NCBI GenBank assembly: GCA_964560655.1
Contig: CAZLLR010000001.1
Coordinates: forward strand, 1-64,000
Length of the DNA stretch: 64,000 nt
Direction of reading: 5' to 3'
From: GCA-002772825 sp964560655
GTDB lineage: Bacteria; Patescibacteriota; Minisyncoccia; GCA-002772825
The translations under genes were made by a program, and so were the position numbers. Below are positions 57,964 through 63,950 of the stretch, piece after piece. How positions within the stretch are numbered: the stretch's first letter is position 1; each line of letters starts with the position of its first letter. The notes beneath the pieces were generated by a model, which did no database searches, was not told the origin of the DNA, and saw nothing but the letters and a program-made list of their open reading frames with translations.

Positions 57964-59238
57964 ATGAAAAAAAATATGAATAAGAAAAAAACTCTAATTA
58001 AAAAGACAAAAGTGACAAAAACAAAAAAAGTGAAGAAGGTAGCCAAGCCTAAAAAAGTAGCGAAAAAAGTTACTAAAGAGAAAAAGATCTCTAGCGTTAA
58101 AAAAACTGCAAGTGTAGCTAAAAAACCTACCCCAACAAAAAGAAGAAAAAAACTATCTAAGGAGGAGACAAGTGAAAAGATAGATATTCTTATGAAAAAA
58201 GGTTCTCTTAGGGGTTTCGTGACTTATGCTGAGATACTAAAAGAATTCCCTAACATAGAAAACGATATTATGTTCCTAGACGAACTATATCAAGACTTGC
58301 AAAGAAGCGGAATAGATATCTTAGAAGGTGGAGTAACAGGCCTCTTGGAGGAACCGAAAGTTGAAAAGAAATCAAGAAAAGCCCCAAAGAAAATGTTTTC
58401 ATCTTCTTCTGAGCTTGATCCTATCCAGATGTATCTTAAAGAGATTGGAAGGATTTCACTTCTAAACACAGAAGAAGAAAGGAAGCTCGCTAAAGCTTCA
58501 ATGGAAGGAGACGAAGAATCAAAGACAAAGCTTGCTCAAGCAAACCTAAGGCTTGTAGTGTCCATTGCGAAAAGATATGTAGGAAGAAGCCCAGACCTCA
58601 CCTTACTTGACCTTATACAAGAGGGGAATATTGGACTTTTTAAGGCAGTGGAAAAATTCGACTGGACTAAGGGATATAAATTCTCAACTTACGCCACTTG
58701 GTGGATAAGACAAGCAGTGACAAGAGCCTTGGCAGACCAAGCACGTACTATCCGCATACCCGTTCATATGATAGAGACTATAACTAAATTTAAACAGAAC
58801 TCCAGAAAGCTAGCTCGCGAACTTGGTAGAGAGCCATTAGACGAAGAGGTAGCAGCAGAGATGGGGCTAGATGTCAGTAAGATTCATCATATAAAGAAGA
58901 TCTCTCAAGGAACTCTTTCTCTTGAGGCGCCTATTGGAGACGATTCTGAAAAATCAACTCTTAGTGAATTTGTCGCTGATGACAAAATACTCTCACCTGA
59001 GCAACAGACATCACAAAGGATACTAAAGGATCAGATAGATGAGATAATAGCCGATCTTTCTCCAAAGGAACAGAAGATACTAAAGATGCGTTTCGGCTTA
59101 GATGACGGAGTAAGCCATACCTTGGAAGAAGTAGGAAGAGAATTTGGCGTTACCAGAGAGCGAATTAGGCAAATCGAATCTAAAGTTATAGAGAAGATAC
59201 GCCAGCATGAAAAGATAAAACAATTAAGGAGTTACTAA
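57964..59238 (+). CDS. rpoD: Primary sigma factor
   Basis: A 424-residue sigma-70. Residues 1-60 are a Lys/Val-rich extension (repeats like KKVAKKVTKEKK). Region 1.2 begins SELDPIQMYLKEIGRISLL. Region 2 has DLIQEGNIGLFKAVEKFDW then YKFSTYATWWIRQAVTRA (core and -10 binding). Region 4 ends LEEVGREFGVTRERIRQIES (-35 binding). These intact regions fit the TTGACA/TATAAT promoters seen in the window. Confidence 0.97.
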   Translation: MKKNMNKKKTLIKKTKVTKTKKVKKVAKPKKVAKKVTKEKKISSVKKTASVAKKPTPTKRRKKLSKEETSEKIDILMKKGSLRGFVTYAEILKEFPNIENDIMFLDELYQDLQRSGIDILEGGVTGLLEEPKVEKKSRKAPKKMFSSSSELDPIQMYLKEIGRISLLNTEEERKLAKASMEGDEESKTKLAQANLRLVVSIAKRYVGRSPDLTLLDLIQEGNIGLFKAVEKFDWTKGYKFSTYATWWIRQAVTRALADQARTIRIPVHMIETITKFKQNSRKLARELGREPLDEEVAAEMGLDVSKIHHIKKISQGTLSLEAPIGDDSEKSTLSEFVADDKILSPEQQTSQRILKDQIDEIIADLSPKEQKILKMRFGLDDGVSHTLEEVGREFGVTRERIRQIESKVIEKIRQHEKIKQLRSY

Positions 59239-59316
59239 GAGTAGCCACTTAGAACATGTTGCAAAAATATGCAAAACCAGTAGAATAAATAAGAGCCTGT
59301 AAGGGTTCTTATTTAT

Positions 59317-59388
59317 TCCGGCGTAGCTCAGTGGTAGAGCAGTTGACTGTTAATCAATTGGTCGCAGGTTCGAATCCTGCCGCCGGAG
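59317..59388 (+). tRNA. tRNA-Asn (GTT)
   Basis: The acceptor stem is TCCGGCG with CGCCGGA. The anticodon stem TTGA/TCAA holds loop CTGTTAA (anticodon GTT), and the T arm contains GGTTCGAATCC. It is 72 nt; the discriminator is G and CCA is not fully encoded (GCA). Confidence 0.94.
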
Positions 59389-59434
59389 CAGAATAGACAC
59401 TCTTCAAAATTTTGTAATTTATAGTGAAAAAAGC

Positions 59435-59440
59435 TACAAT
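59435..59440 (+). promoter_or_regulatory. -10 box of the degenerate Nudix gene
   Basis: TACAAT, 6 bases before the GTG start at 59447. It supports a leaderless GTG start. Confidence 0.5.
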
Positions 59441-59446
59441 TTATCT

Positions 59447-59938
59447 GTGAAGATAATCAAGAAAATAGGCATAAATCTAGTAAATTATATAAGGAAAATA
59501 TATTGGTTTACATTCAGGCCCACTACAATAGGGGTCAGGCTTTTAAATGTACACGATAATGAGATTTTACTTGTACGGCATACTTACTCTAACTACTGGT
59601 ATCTACCTGGAGGAGGAGCTAAAAAGAGGGTAGGTATTATAGACTCTCTAAAAAAAGAAATTAAAGATGAGCTCACTGTAGCACTAAATGAAGATCAACT
59701 AAATAATATCAATCTACTCGGAATCTATAACAATTTCCAAGAATATAAGAATGATTATATTTTTCTCTTTATTTTAGAAAATGAAAGGCTAATTCTATCT
59801 GACACTAAAAGTATTGAGATAGAAGAAGCCAAGTACTTTAGTCTTGATGCCTTGCCTAGCAACATATCTCCCGGAACAAAAAGAAGAATAGATGATTCTT
59901 TATCAAGAAGAAATAAGGTGATAATAGATAAATGGTAG
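59447..59938 (+). CDS. Nudix-fold protein with a degenerate Nudix box
   Basis: A 163-residue protein with a GTG start. The region LVRHTYSNYWYLPGGGAKKR is clearly Nudix-like, but the box continues VGIIDSLKKEIKDELTV. Compared with GX5EX7REUXEEXGU the first Glu is Val, Arg is Lys, one Glu is Asp and the final Gly is Thr. Metal binding may be weakened, so it may have lost hydrolase activity or changed specificity. The first 25 residues are basic and hydrophobic (YIRKIYWFTFRPTT). It is the last leaderless-type gene before the small-gene island. Confidence 0.75.
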   Translation: MKIIKKIGINLVNYIRKIYWFTFRPTTIGVRLLNVHDNEILLVRHTYSNYWYLPGGGAKKRVGIIDSLKKEIKDELTVALNEDQLNNINLLGIYNNFQEYKNDYIFLFILENERLILSDTKSIEIEEAKYFSLDALPSNISPGTKRRIDDSLSRRNKVIIDKW

Positions 59939-59988
59939 AAAAAGGACCCGACACCTTTTACTTGTTTTTTGTAAAGATTGTTAATAAG

Positions 59989-60034
59989 AAAAAAGGAGGA
60001 ACAAAAGAAAATCGTGAATAAAAAAAGGGGTTAG
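59989..60034 (+). other. Orphan Shine-Dalgarno with a six-codon frame
   Basis: AAAAAAGGAGG is followed 14 bases later by GTG and only six sense codons before TAG, which lies within the terminator. It looks like an SD-type small gene whose coding part has been lost. Confidence 0.35.
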
Positions 60035-60053
60035 CATTATAGCTAACCCCTTT
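60024..60053. terminator. Terminator, mainly for the minus-strand small gene
   Basis: AAAGGGGTTAGC / GCTAACCCCTTT arms with an ATTATA loop. Read on the minus strand the stem is followed by seven T. Confidence 0.8.
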
Positions 60054-60070
60054 CTCATAAACCATACCTC

Positions 60071-60262
60071 TTACTTCGGGTTCCATGGGAGTTTTTTCCA
60101 CTGTCCTCCGGGAATCCTGACTGTGGTGTGCCCATTATTGACCTCACCTTTCGGATCTATATTGAAGGAATCGTGGACGTCTCCTCCAATTGGTGATGAG
60201 CCTGCCGGCTGTATGCCAAAATTGGGCTTTAAGGGCTTGAAGCCTGAGTTTCCTCCATTCAT
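60071..60262 (-). CDS. 63-residue Gly/Pro/Asn-rich small protein
   Basis: Start ATG at 60262, eight bases after GGAGG (AAAGGAGGTGATTATC); an upstream in-frame GTG is part of the Shine-Dalgarno. The N-terminal half is low complexity (NGGNSGFKPLKPNFGI). The C-terminal half has HDSFNIDPKGEVNNGHTT and ends GGQWKKLPWNPK. The last part resembles the end of the protein at 62610-62807 (HDVF..., PDGEVIGGTT, KAKKDW), suggesting a shared small domain. It has no Cys or membrane segment. Function unknown; a peptide substrate for modification is one possibility. Confidence 0.65.
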   Translation of the reverse strand: MNGGNSGFKPLKPNFGIQPAGSSPIGGDVHDSFNIDPKGEVNNGHTTVRIPGGQWKKLPWNPK

Positions 60263-60379
60263 GATAATCACCTCCTTTCTATTGTCAGCAGTAAAACTGA
60301 TTAAAAAATAAAAAACTTATCTATTTTCAGAATAACAATCTTTTTAAAATTAGTCAATATATTTTTATATATTAAAAAC

Positions 60380-60404
60380 TAACCAAATAGGTTCGAACAT
60401 CGTC
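60380..60404 (+). repeat. Partial copy of the intergenic repeat (copy D)
   Basis: ACCAAATAGGTTCGAACATC plus GTC matches the first part of copy B (62853). The rest of the repeat is missing and the promoter follows at once. Confidence 0.45.
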
Positions 60405-60411
60405 TAGTGAT

Positions 60412-60440
60412 TTGACAAAATAGCACTTTAATGCTATCTT
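60412..60440 (+). promoter_or_regulatory. Promoter of the 77-residue small gene
   Basis: TTGACA (60412-60417), a 17-base spacer and TATCTT (60435-60440). Confidence 0.65.
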
Positions 60441-60452
60441 TTTATTAGATAA

Positions 60453-60489
60453 AAACTAAACTTTGTACATAAAAAAAGGAGGTGTGATT
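60453..60489 (+). promoter_or_regulatory. Shared 5' leader module and Shine-Dalgarno
   Basis: AAACTAAACTTTGTAC (60453-60468) followed by AAGGAGGTGTGATT before the ATG. The same 16-mer and a similar end (GGGGTGAGATT-ATG) precede the gene at 63019. Confidence 0.7.
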
Positions 60490-60723
60490 ATGAAGCTATC
60501 AGAAAAACGAATAAGGGAGATCGCATTTCTTTACCTCAAGTGGAAACTTGAGAGGGAAGGATTTTCTCTGCAGAATTTTCAAGATAGGGTGACTTTTACA
60601 TGCGGTGCGATAGGCATACCAGAAGAAGAAGGTATGGCGTTCGCAAAAGAAATTCTTACGCGTTTAGAAAAAAGATCTGTCGATGATGCGTTATCAGAGG
60701 CTAAGCCTGTCGGATCTGCGTAA
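60490..60723 (+). CDS. 77-residue helical small protein
   Basis: MKLSEKRIREIAFLYLKWKL then FQDRVTFTCGAIGIPEEEGM and EILTRLEKRSVDDALSE. Mostly amphipathic helix with one Cys, no membrane segment. The start is set by the full Shine-Dalgarno 8 bases upstream; an in-frame ATG at 60463 lies before it. It has its own promoter and terminator, so it forms a complete cassette. Its leader matches that of 63019 and its terminator that of 62610, though the proteins are unrelated. I do not recognise it. Confidence 0.7.
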   Translation: MKLSEKRIREIAFLYLKWKLEREGFSLQNFQDRVTFTCGAIGIPEEEGMAFAKEILTRLEKRSVDDALSEAKPVGSA

Positions 60724-60740
60724 ATGTAACACTCTTTTTT

Positions 60741-60772
60741 AAAGACCACACAAAACATCGTGTGGTCTTTCT
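60741..60772 (+). terminator. Cassette terminator 1
   Basis: AAAGACCACAC / GTGTGGTCTTT arms with loop AAAACATC. Its sequence is close to that of the terminator at 62819 (GGCCACA-TAAAAGATT-GTGTGGCC). Confidence 0.8.
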
Positions 60773-60777
60773 TCTTG

Positions 60778-61701
60778 CTATTGTAAGAGTAGTTGTGCTA
60801 ATGAATCAATGACCCCTGGGTTGATATTATATTTAGGAAAGGAACCAAAAGGATTCACGTCTATCACAATTGGTTCTTCTCCTGAGATTACATCTATACA
60901 TAGATACTCTAGATTCAAATTTTTACAAAGAGACTTAAATTTACTCTCATACTCTTTAAAAATATCTGTTTCTATTTTAACTAATCTCGCTGAGCTTTTA
61001 TCTAGAGGATCGATTTCTTCTCTTTTATAAGAGAATATTTTATCTCCTATAATAAAGATTCTGTATTCCTCTCCCTTTATCTTATTTTGTAAAAGACAAG
61101 TCCCGAATATATCTATATGTTTTTTTAAATCAATATTTCCTTCAATAATATGAGGTGGATAAATATAAGCTGTATCCCCGCTATCTTCTTCAAAAGATAA
61201 CATTTCTTTTAATTGAGTTTCTGCCTCAGGTAAAGCTTGAGAGAAATAACAATTTCCAAGACTTTTAGAAATCTGTGTTTCTGAAAATTTTAAGTCCATA
61301 TTATTTTTTCTTAATACAAAAGAATTTGGTGTTTTAATTCCACATTCCCTTACTTTTTTGAGAGAATAAAGTCTATTTCGAGCAAAGTGTGCATCTTTGA
61401 TATTATTTATACTAATATCAGTAAACAAAAGTCCGAGAGTTTTGAAGAATTCAGTATTTTCTCTTTTTTGGTAATCTTCCGTATGTGGGCTAATCAAATC
61501 ATAAGGGTATCTAATAAATGCTCGGGTAAAGGTTTTTATTGGATGTTTTTCTACTTTTTCTCCAATGTAAACAAATTTATCATCAACAGCCTTGATATCT
61601 TTATCTGAAAAAATAAGATCTTCTTTTTTTGATATTTTTCGGATAGATTTTTCTAAATCTCCTAAACTATTATATGAGCAAGCGAGTAATATTTTATTCA
61701 T
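60778..61701 (-). CDS. ATP-grasp ligase (RimK / peptide-maturase-like)
   Basis: A 307-residue protein. The N-terminal pre-ATP-grasp part has RAFIRYPYDLISPH and INNIKDAHFARNRLYSLKKV, followed by GIKTPNSFVLRKN, the linker to the ATP-grasp fold. The core has KGEEYRIFIIGDKIFSYKRE and, at the end, LNLEYLCIDVISGEEPIVID followed by VNPFGSFP. That final block supplies the Asp/Asn metal ligands, like 'EiNPnG' in MvdD/RimK proteins. Relatives form amide or ester bonds on peptides or small molecules. The surrounding genes encode tiny proteins, which makes a peptide substrate attractive, but there is no leader-peptide motif to prove it. Confidence 0.75.
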   Translation of the reverse strand: MNKILLACSYNSLGDLEKSIRKISKKEDLIFSDKDIKAVDDKFVYIGEKVEKHPIKTFTRAFIRYPYDLISPHTEDYQKRENTEFFKTLGLLFTDISINNIKDAHFARNRLYSLKKVRECGIKTPNSFVLRKNNMDLKFSETQISKSLGNCYFSQALPEAETQLKEMLSFEEDSGDTAYIYPPHIIEGNIDLKKHIDIFGTCLLQNKIKGEEYRIFIIGDKIFSYKREEIDPLDKSSARLVKIETDIFKEYESKFKSLCKNLNLEYLCIDVISGEEPIVIDVNPFGSFPKYNINPGVIDSLAQLLLQ

Positions 61702-61713
61702 AGAAATTAAAAT

Positions 61714-61741
61714 AAACAGGAGCGGATAACCGCTCCTGTTT
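61714..61741 (-). promoter_or_regulatory. Hairpin in the 5' region of the ATP-grasp gene
   Basis: Perfect 12-base arms AAACAGGAGCGG and CCGCTCCTGTTT around ATAA, only 12 bases before the minus-strand ATG. On that strand it is followed by ATTTTAATTTCT. There is no plus-strand gene for it to terminate. It could be a leader attenuator or mRNA stabiliser. Confidence 0.5.
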
Positions 61742-62223
61742 AAATACTTAATCTTTCCAAATTTTATTTGCCATAATAAATATTATTAATTAATAATGGA
61801 CTAATTTAATGCTATCATAAAGTATTTTTTCTATCAACTAGGTCAAATAATTACCTTTTTTACCCAAAACTGGACATCAATTCTAAATCCTTCTTAACCT
61901 CCATCCAGTTCAAAGTTCTGAATGTATCCAGTAGACGGAGCCAAACAGAACAGCCCTCCAATTTTCGTCCGCGCCGAGCGTGGGGCGTGCGATGGGAGTG
62001 GAATTACCACGCACTCGGTGTGGAAGTGGTCGAGCTTTGTTCGAAATAAGTTCGGATTTCATCATATAGACGGAGTCTCGTAAAATAATCTCAAAATTAA
62101 AATATTCTATATCAGAGGTTACATATTCATCTATGTTCAAGCCACTTGTCTTTTTTCATATATATGATTTAATGAAAATAGATATATTGGTCTTTAAAAA
62201 TCGTAAAGAAGGAGGTGAGTAAG
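61742..62223. other. Gene-free stretch with repeats and a GC-rich island
   Basis: I see no convincing gene. Contents are: a weak copy (A) of the intergenic repeat from 61861; an inverted repeat AACTGGA/TCCAGTT (61868-61910); two copies of a TAGACGGAG motif (61932 and 62067); and a GC-rich island (about 61965-62045) unlike its surroundings, with CCGAG/CTCGG and GCGTG/CACGC pairing (61974-62018). A minus-strand open frame across it is probably spurious. The end carries the leader of the next gene. Confidence 0.45.
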
Positions 62224-62565
62224 ATGGCAGATTTTAAAGTGAAACTTATACAAATTCCCATTATTCCAAGTTTGAGTCCCGGAACACCGGAGTTTAGAGA
62301 AGATAGACGCGCTCATATGTCCACATTAATGTCTATCTATGAGATGAGTAAGAAGGAAAGGACTTGCCCTAGATGCGGTGAAAATAAAAGTCCAACTAAA
62401 CCCCAATGTTTCTCTTGTCTTTCAACAAGTGTTCTAAGCCTCCATTACCTTTCCGAACAAACAAAGGAATGTAAATTTCACGGAATTAATTTCTGTCCAA
62501 AATGCGACAAATTTATGCCCTCATTTATGAAAAAATGCCCCAGCTGCTTTTATAAAAGGAGTTGA
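62224..62565 (+). CDS. 113-residue double zinc-ribbon protein
   Basis: Start ATG at 62224, eight bases after GGAGG. The N-terminus MADFKVKLIQIPIIPSLSPG is followed by a helix and two zinc-ribbon-like units: RTCPRCGENKSP...QCFSC (about 57-75) and ECKFHG...FCPKCDKFMP...KCPSC (about 88-109). At least eight Cys in CxxC pairs suggest two zinc sites, as in small nucleic-acid- or protein-binding ribbons. Its first four codons and ribosome site are nearly identical to those of the next gene. The target is unknown. Confidence 0.72.
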   Translation: MADFKVKLIQIPIIPSLSPGTPEFREDRRAHMSTLMSIYEMSKKERTCPRCGENKSPTKPQCFSCLSTSVLSLHYLSEQTKECKFHGINFCPKCDKFMPSFMKKCPSCFYKRS

Positions 62566-62609
62566 ACTCTAAACATGCCTATACTGTATATAAAAAGGAG
62601 GTGAGTAGA

Positions 62610-62807
62610 ATGGCAGATTTTAGAGATAGCTTCCCTAAGGTAGACCCTCGCATGAAGATCAGATCTGATCTCGATAACCGTAAACACGGACCGCATCATG
62701 ATGTGTTCGTCCCTGTTTCTGGAGGAACTGATCAAACAAGGGTTACCCCCGATGGAGAGGTGATCGGCGGAACTACTAACATAGGAAAAGCCAAAAAGGA
62801 CTGGTAA
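62610..62807 (+). CDS. 65-residue polar small protein starting MADF
   Basis: Start ATG at 62610, eight bases after GGAGG (AAAAAGGAGGTGAGTAGA). MADFRDSFPKVDPRMKIRSD then HGPHHDVFVPVSGG, and an end with TPDGEVIGGTTNIGKAKKDW. The MADF start and Shine-Dalgarno duplicate those of the zinc-ribbon gene 386 bases upstream. The C-terminal part resembles that of the protein at 60071-60262. It is polar and beta/turn-rich without Cys, and ends at a strong cassette terminator. Family not recognised. Confidence 0.68.
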   Translation: MADFRDSFPKVDPRMKIRSDLDNRKHGPHHDVFVPVSGGTDQTRVTPDGEVIGGTTNIGKAKKDW

Positions 62808-62818
62808 ATACCAATTCT

Positions 62819-62853
62819 AAAAAGGCCACATAAAAGATTGTGTGGCCTTTTTT
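62819..62853 (+). terminator. Cassette terminator 2
   Basis: AAAAAGGCCACA / TGTGGCCTTTTTT arms. The loop and arms are homologous to cassette terminator 1 at 60741. Confidence 0.88.
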
Positions 62854-62950
62854 ACCCCAAACAGGTTCAAATATCGTCACCACAAGAGTACTTCCATTTT
62901 CTAATTCGCAATCTCAAAGAAAATTAGGTCGCCAGTAGGCGGAGTTGACC
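62853..62950 (+). repeat. Intergenic repeat, copy B
   Basis: Starts TACCCC directly at the preceding terminator. It contains ATATCGTCACCACAAGAG and an inner hairpin CTAATT (62901-62906)/AATTAG (62922-62927), then GGTCGCCAGTAGGCGGAG and TTGACC. It aligns over its length with copy C (63647-63749). The final TTGACC serves as the -35 of the next small gene. Confidence 0.7.
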
Positions 62951-62973
62951 TTCTTAAGTATATATTATATAGT
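62945..62973 (+). promoter_or_regulatory. Promoter of the 119-residue small gene
   Basis: TTGACC (62945-62950, the end of repeat copy B), a 17-base spacer and TATAGT (62968-62973). Confidence 0.6.
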
Positions 62974-62985
62974 ATTTTTAGAATT

Positions 62986-63018
62986 AAACTAAACTTTGTA
63001 CTTTAAAGGGGTGAGATT
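62986..63018 (+). promoter_or_regulatory. Shared 5' leader module, second copy
   Basis: AAACTAAACTTTGTAC (62986-63001), identical to 60453-60468, then AAAGGGGTGAGATT before the ATG. Confidence 0.7.
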
Positions 63019-63378
63019 ATGACAATGGAAGAAGACACAGTAGATCGTAGTCCGAGAAGAATAGATCGAACAAGAATTTTTAAAGGTAACTTCGCTCGAA
63101 AAATACTTAAAAGATCAAGATATTCTCCCATAGAAGTTGAAAACTTCATGATAAAGAATAAAGTTTACTGGAATGGAGATCTCGAACTTAAGGAAAACGG
63201 TGTCCATAGTCATTGCTACTACACAGAGATGTTCTGGAGTATCATGAAGAGAATACCTACTGGCGTCCATGAAATATCTGAAATAGAATCATTCAAGCCA
63301 AGGAGACCAATTGTTTTACTACTTAGATTCTTCGGTTCTTATCTGTATTTAACAAAGCTAAAGAAATCTTTATCTTAA
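63019..63378 (+). CDS. 119-residue basic small protein
   Basis: The start at 63019 is set by AGGGGTG 8 bases upstream; an ATG two codons in is an alternative. The sequence is rich in Arg/Lys (PRRIDRTRIFKGNFARKILK) with HSHCYYTEMFWSIMKRI in the middle and a C-terminal hydrophobic helix with basic ends (RRPIVLLLRFFGSYLYLTKL) that could lie on or cross the membrane. Family not recognised. It is followed after 19 bases by a second small gene; promoter and leader come from the shared module. Confidence 0.65.
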   Translation: MTMEEDTVDRSPRRIDRTRIFKGNFARKILKRSRYSPIEVENFMIKNKVYWNGDLELKENGVHSHCYYTEMFWSIMKRIPTGVHEISEIESFKPRRPIVLLLRFFGSYLYLTKLKKSLS

Positions 63379-63397
63379 CCCATAAGGAGATAGACAA

Positions 63398-63580
63398 ATG
63401 ACTCAGAAGGAAGGAGCACTTATAGATAAAGACGTCAAGCACCCAAGCCACGATACACGATCCTCAGATGCGTCAACTTATGACGAGGTATGCAAAAAAT
63501 GCGGAGCAACAGATAAAGTCCCTGGTGGTTGGGGACGGCTTGCCCTACTTTGTCCTAAAAACTCTAAAGCTATAGCTTAA
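63398..63580 (+). CDS. 60-residue protein with a CxxC motif
   Basis: AAGGAGATAGACAA precedes the ATG. MTQKEGALIDKDVKHPSHDT then YDEVCKKCGATDKVPGGWGR and LALLCPKNS. One CxxC plus a single distal Cys and His residues could form a zinc site. It is polar and has no membrane segment. It is the second gene of the pair with 63019 and ends just before a terminator. Family not recognised. Confidence 0.6.
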   Translation: MTQKEGALIDKDVKHPSHDTRSSDASTYDEVCKKCGATDKVPGGWGRLALLCPKNSKAIA

Positions 63581-63596
63581 GTCAAGGTGGTTGATC

Positions 63597-63629
63597 GCTC
63601 ACAAGACATATTCTTGTGAGCATTTTTTT
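63597..63629 (+). terminator. Cassette terminator 3
   Basis: GCTCACAAGA / TCTTGTGAGC arms around CATAT, followed by ATTTTTTT. Confidence 0.9.
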
Positions 63630-63646
63630 ATAAAGATAATTTTTTC

Positions 63647-63749
63647 TACCCAAATAAATAAGCCCGAGTATTGTCACCATAAGAGGACTTCTATCTTTAT
63701 ACTCCTTCTAATCACTAAGGATTAGGTCACCCAGTAAACAGAGTCAGTT
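63647..63749 (+). repeat. Intergenic repeat, copy C
   Basis: Starts TACCCAAAT. It contains GTATTGTCACCATAAGAG, the perfect inner hairpin CTAATC-ACTAAG-GATTAG (63708-63725), then GGTCACCCAGTAAACAGAG. It aligns with copy B and again lies directly behind a small-gene terminator. Confidence 0.7.
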
Positions 63750-63829
63750 AAAATAGTCTTATTTTTTAGGCTATTTTATTTTATCTCATATGAGATTTTG
63801 ACGGGCGTTAGAGGTTATAATATTTGTGT

Positions 63830-63835
63830 TATACT
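63830..63835 (+). promoter_or_regulatory. -10 box at the right edge
   Basis: TATACT, 7 bases before the ATG at 63843, the leaderless arrangement. Confidence 0.5.
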
Positions 63836-63842
63836 TTTTTAT

Positions 63843-63950
63843 ATGAAGAAGAAAACTCAAATATTATTTATACATGGTGGTATGACCTTTAAGAAACAGA
63901 AAGATTATTTACATCATTTAAAAACTAAAAAAATATGGACGATAATATAA
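63843..63950 (+). pseudogene. Stub of an alpha/beta-hydrolase-like gene
   Basis: 35 residues: MKKKTQILFIHGGMTFKKQK then DYLHHLKTKKIWTII and a stop. ILFIHGG is the oxyanion-loop strand of alpha/beta hydrolases (RBBP9/YdeN-like proteins open this way), but the rest of the domain, including any nucleophile, is missing. The frame stops within the next gene's start region. It could be a truncated remnant or now serve as a leader ORF coupling translation of the overlapping gene. Confidence 0.5.

Noticed and set aside
59317..59388. Integration site at tRNA-Asn for the small-gene island
   Set aside because: I looked for a second copy of the tRNA 3' end (CCTGCCGCCGGAG) downstream to 64 kb and did not see one.
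61910..62140. 76-codon minus frame across the GC-rich island
   Set aside because: It lacks a ribosome site or clear promoter, and its repeated 'SVY...SEL' words come from the two DNA motif copies, so it looks like translated repeat.
59939..63842. Classical integron
   Set aside because: No tyrosine-type integron integrase is in the window, and the repeats lack clear RYYYAAC/GTTRRRY core sites; the cassette-like order is described only as an analogy.
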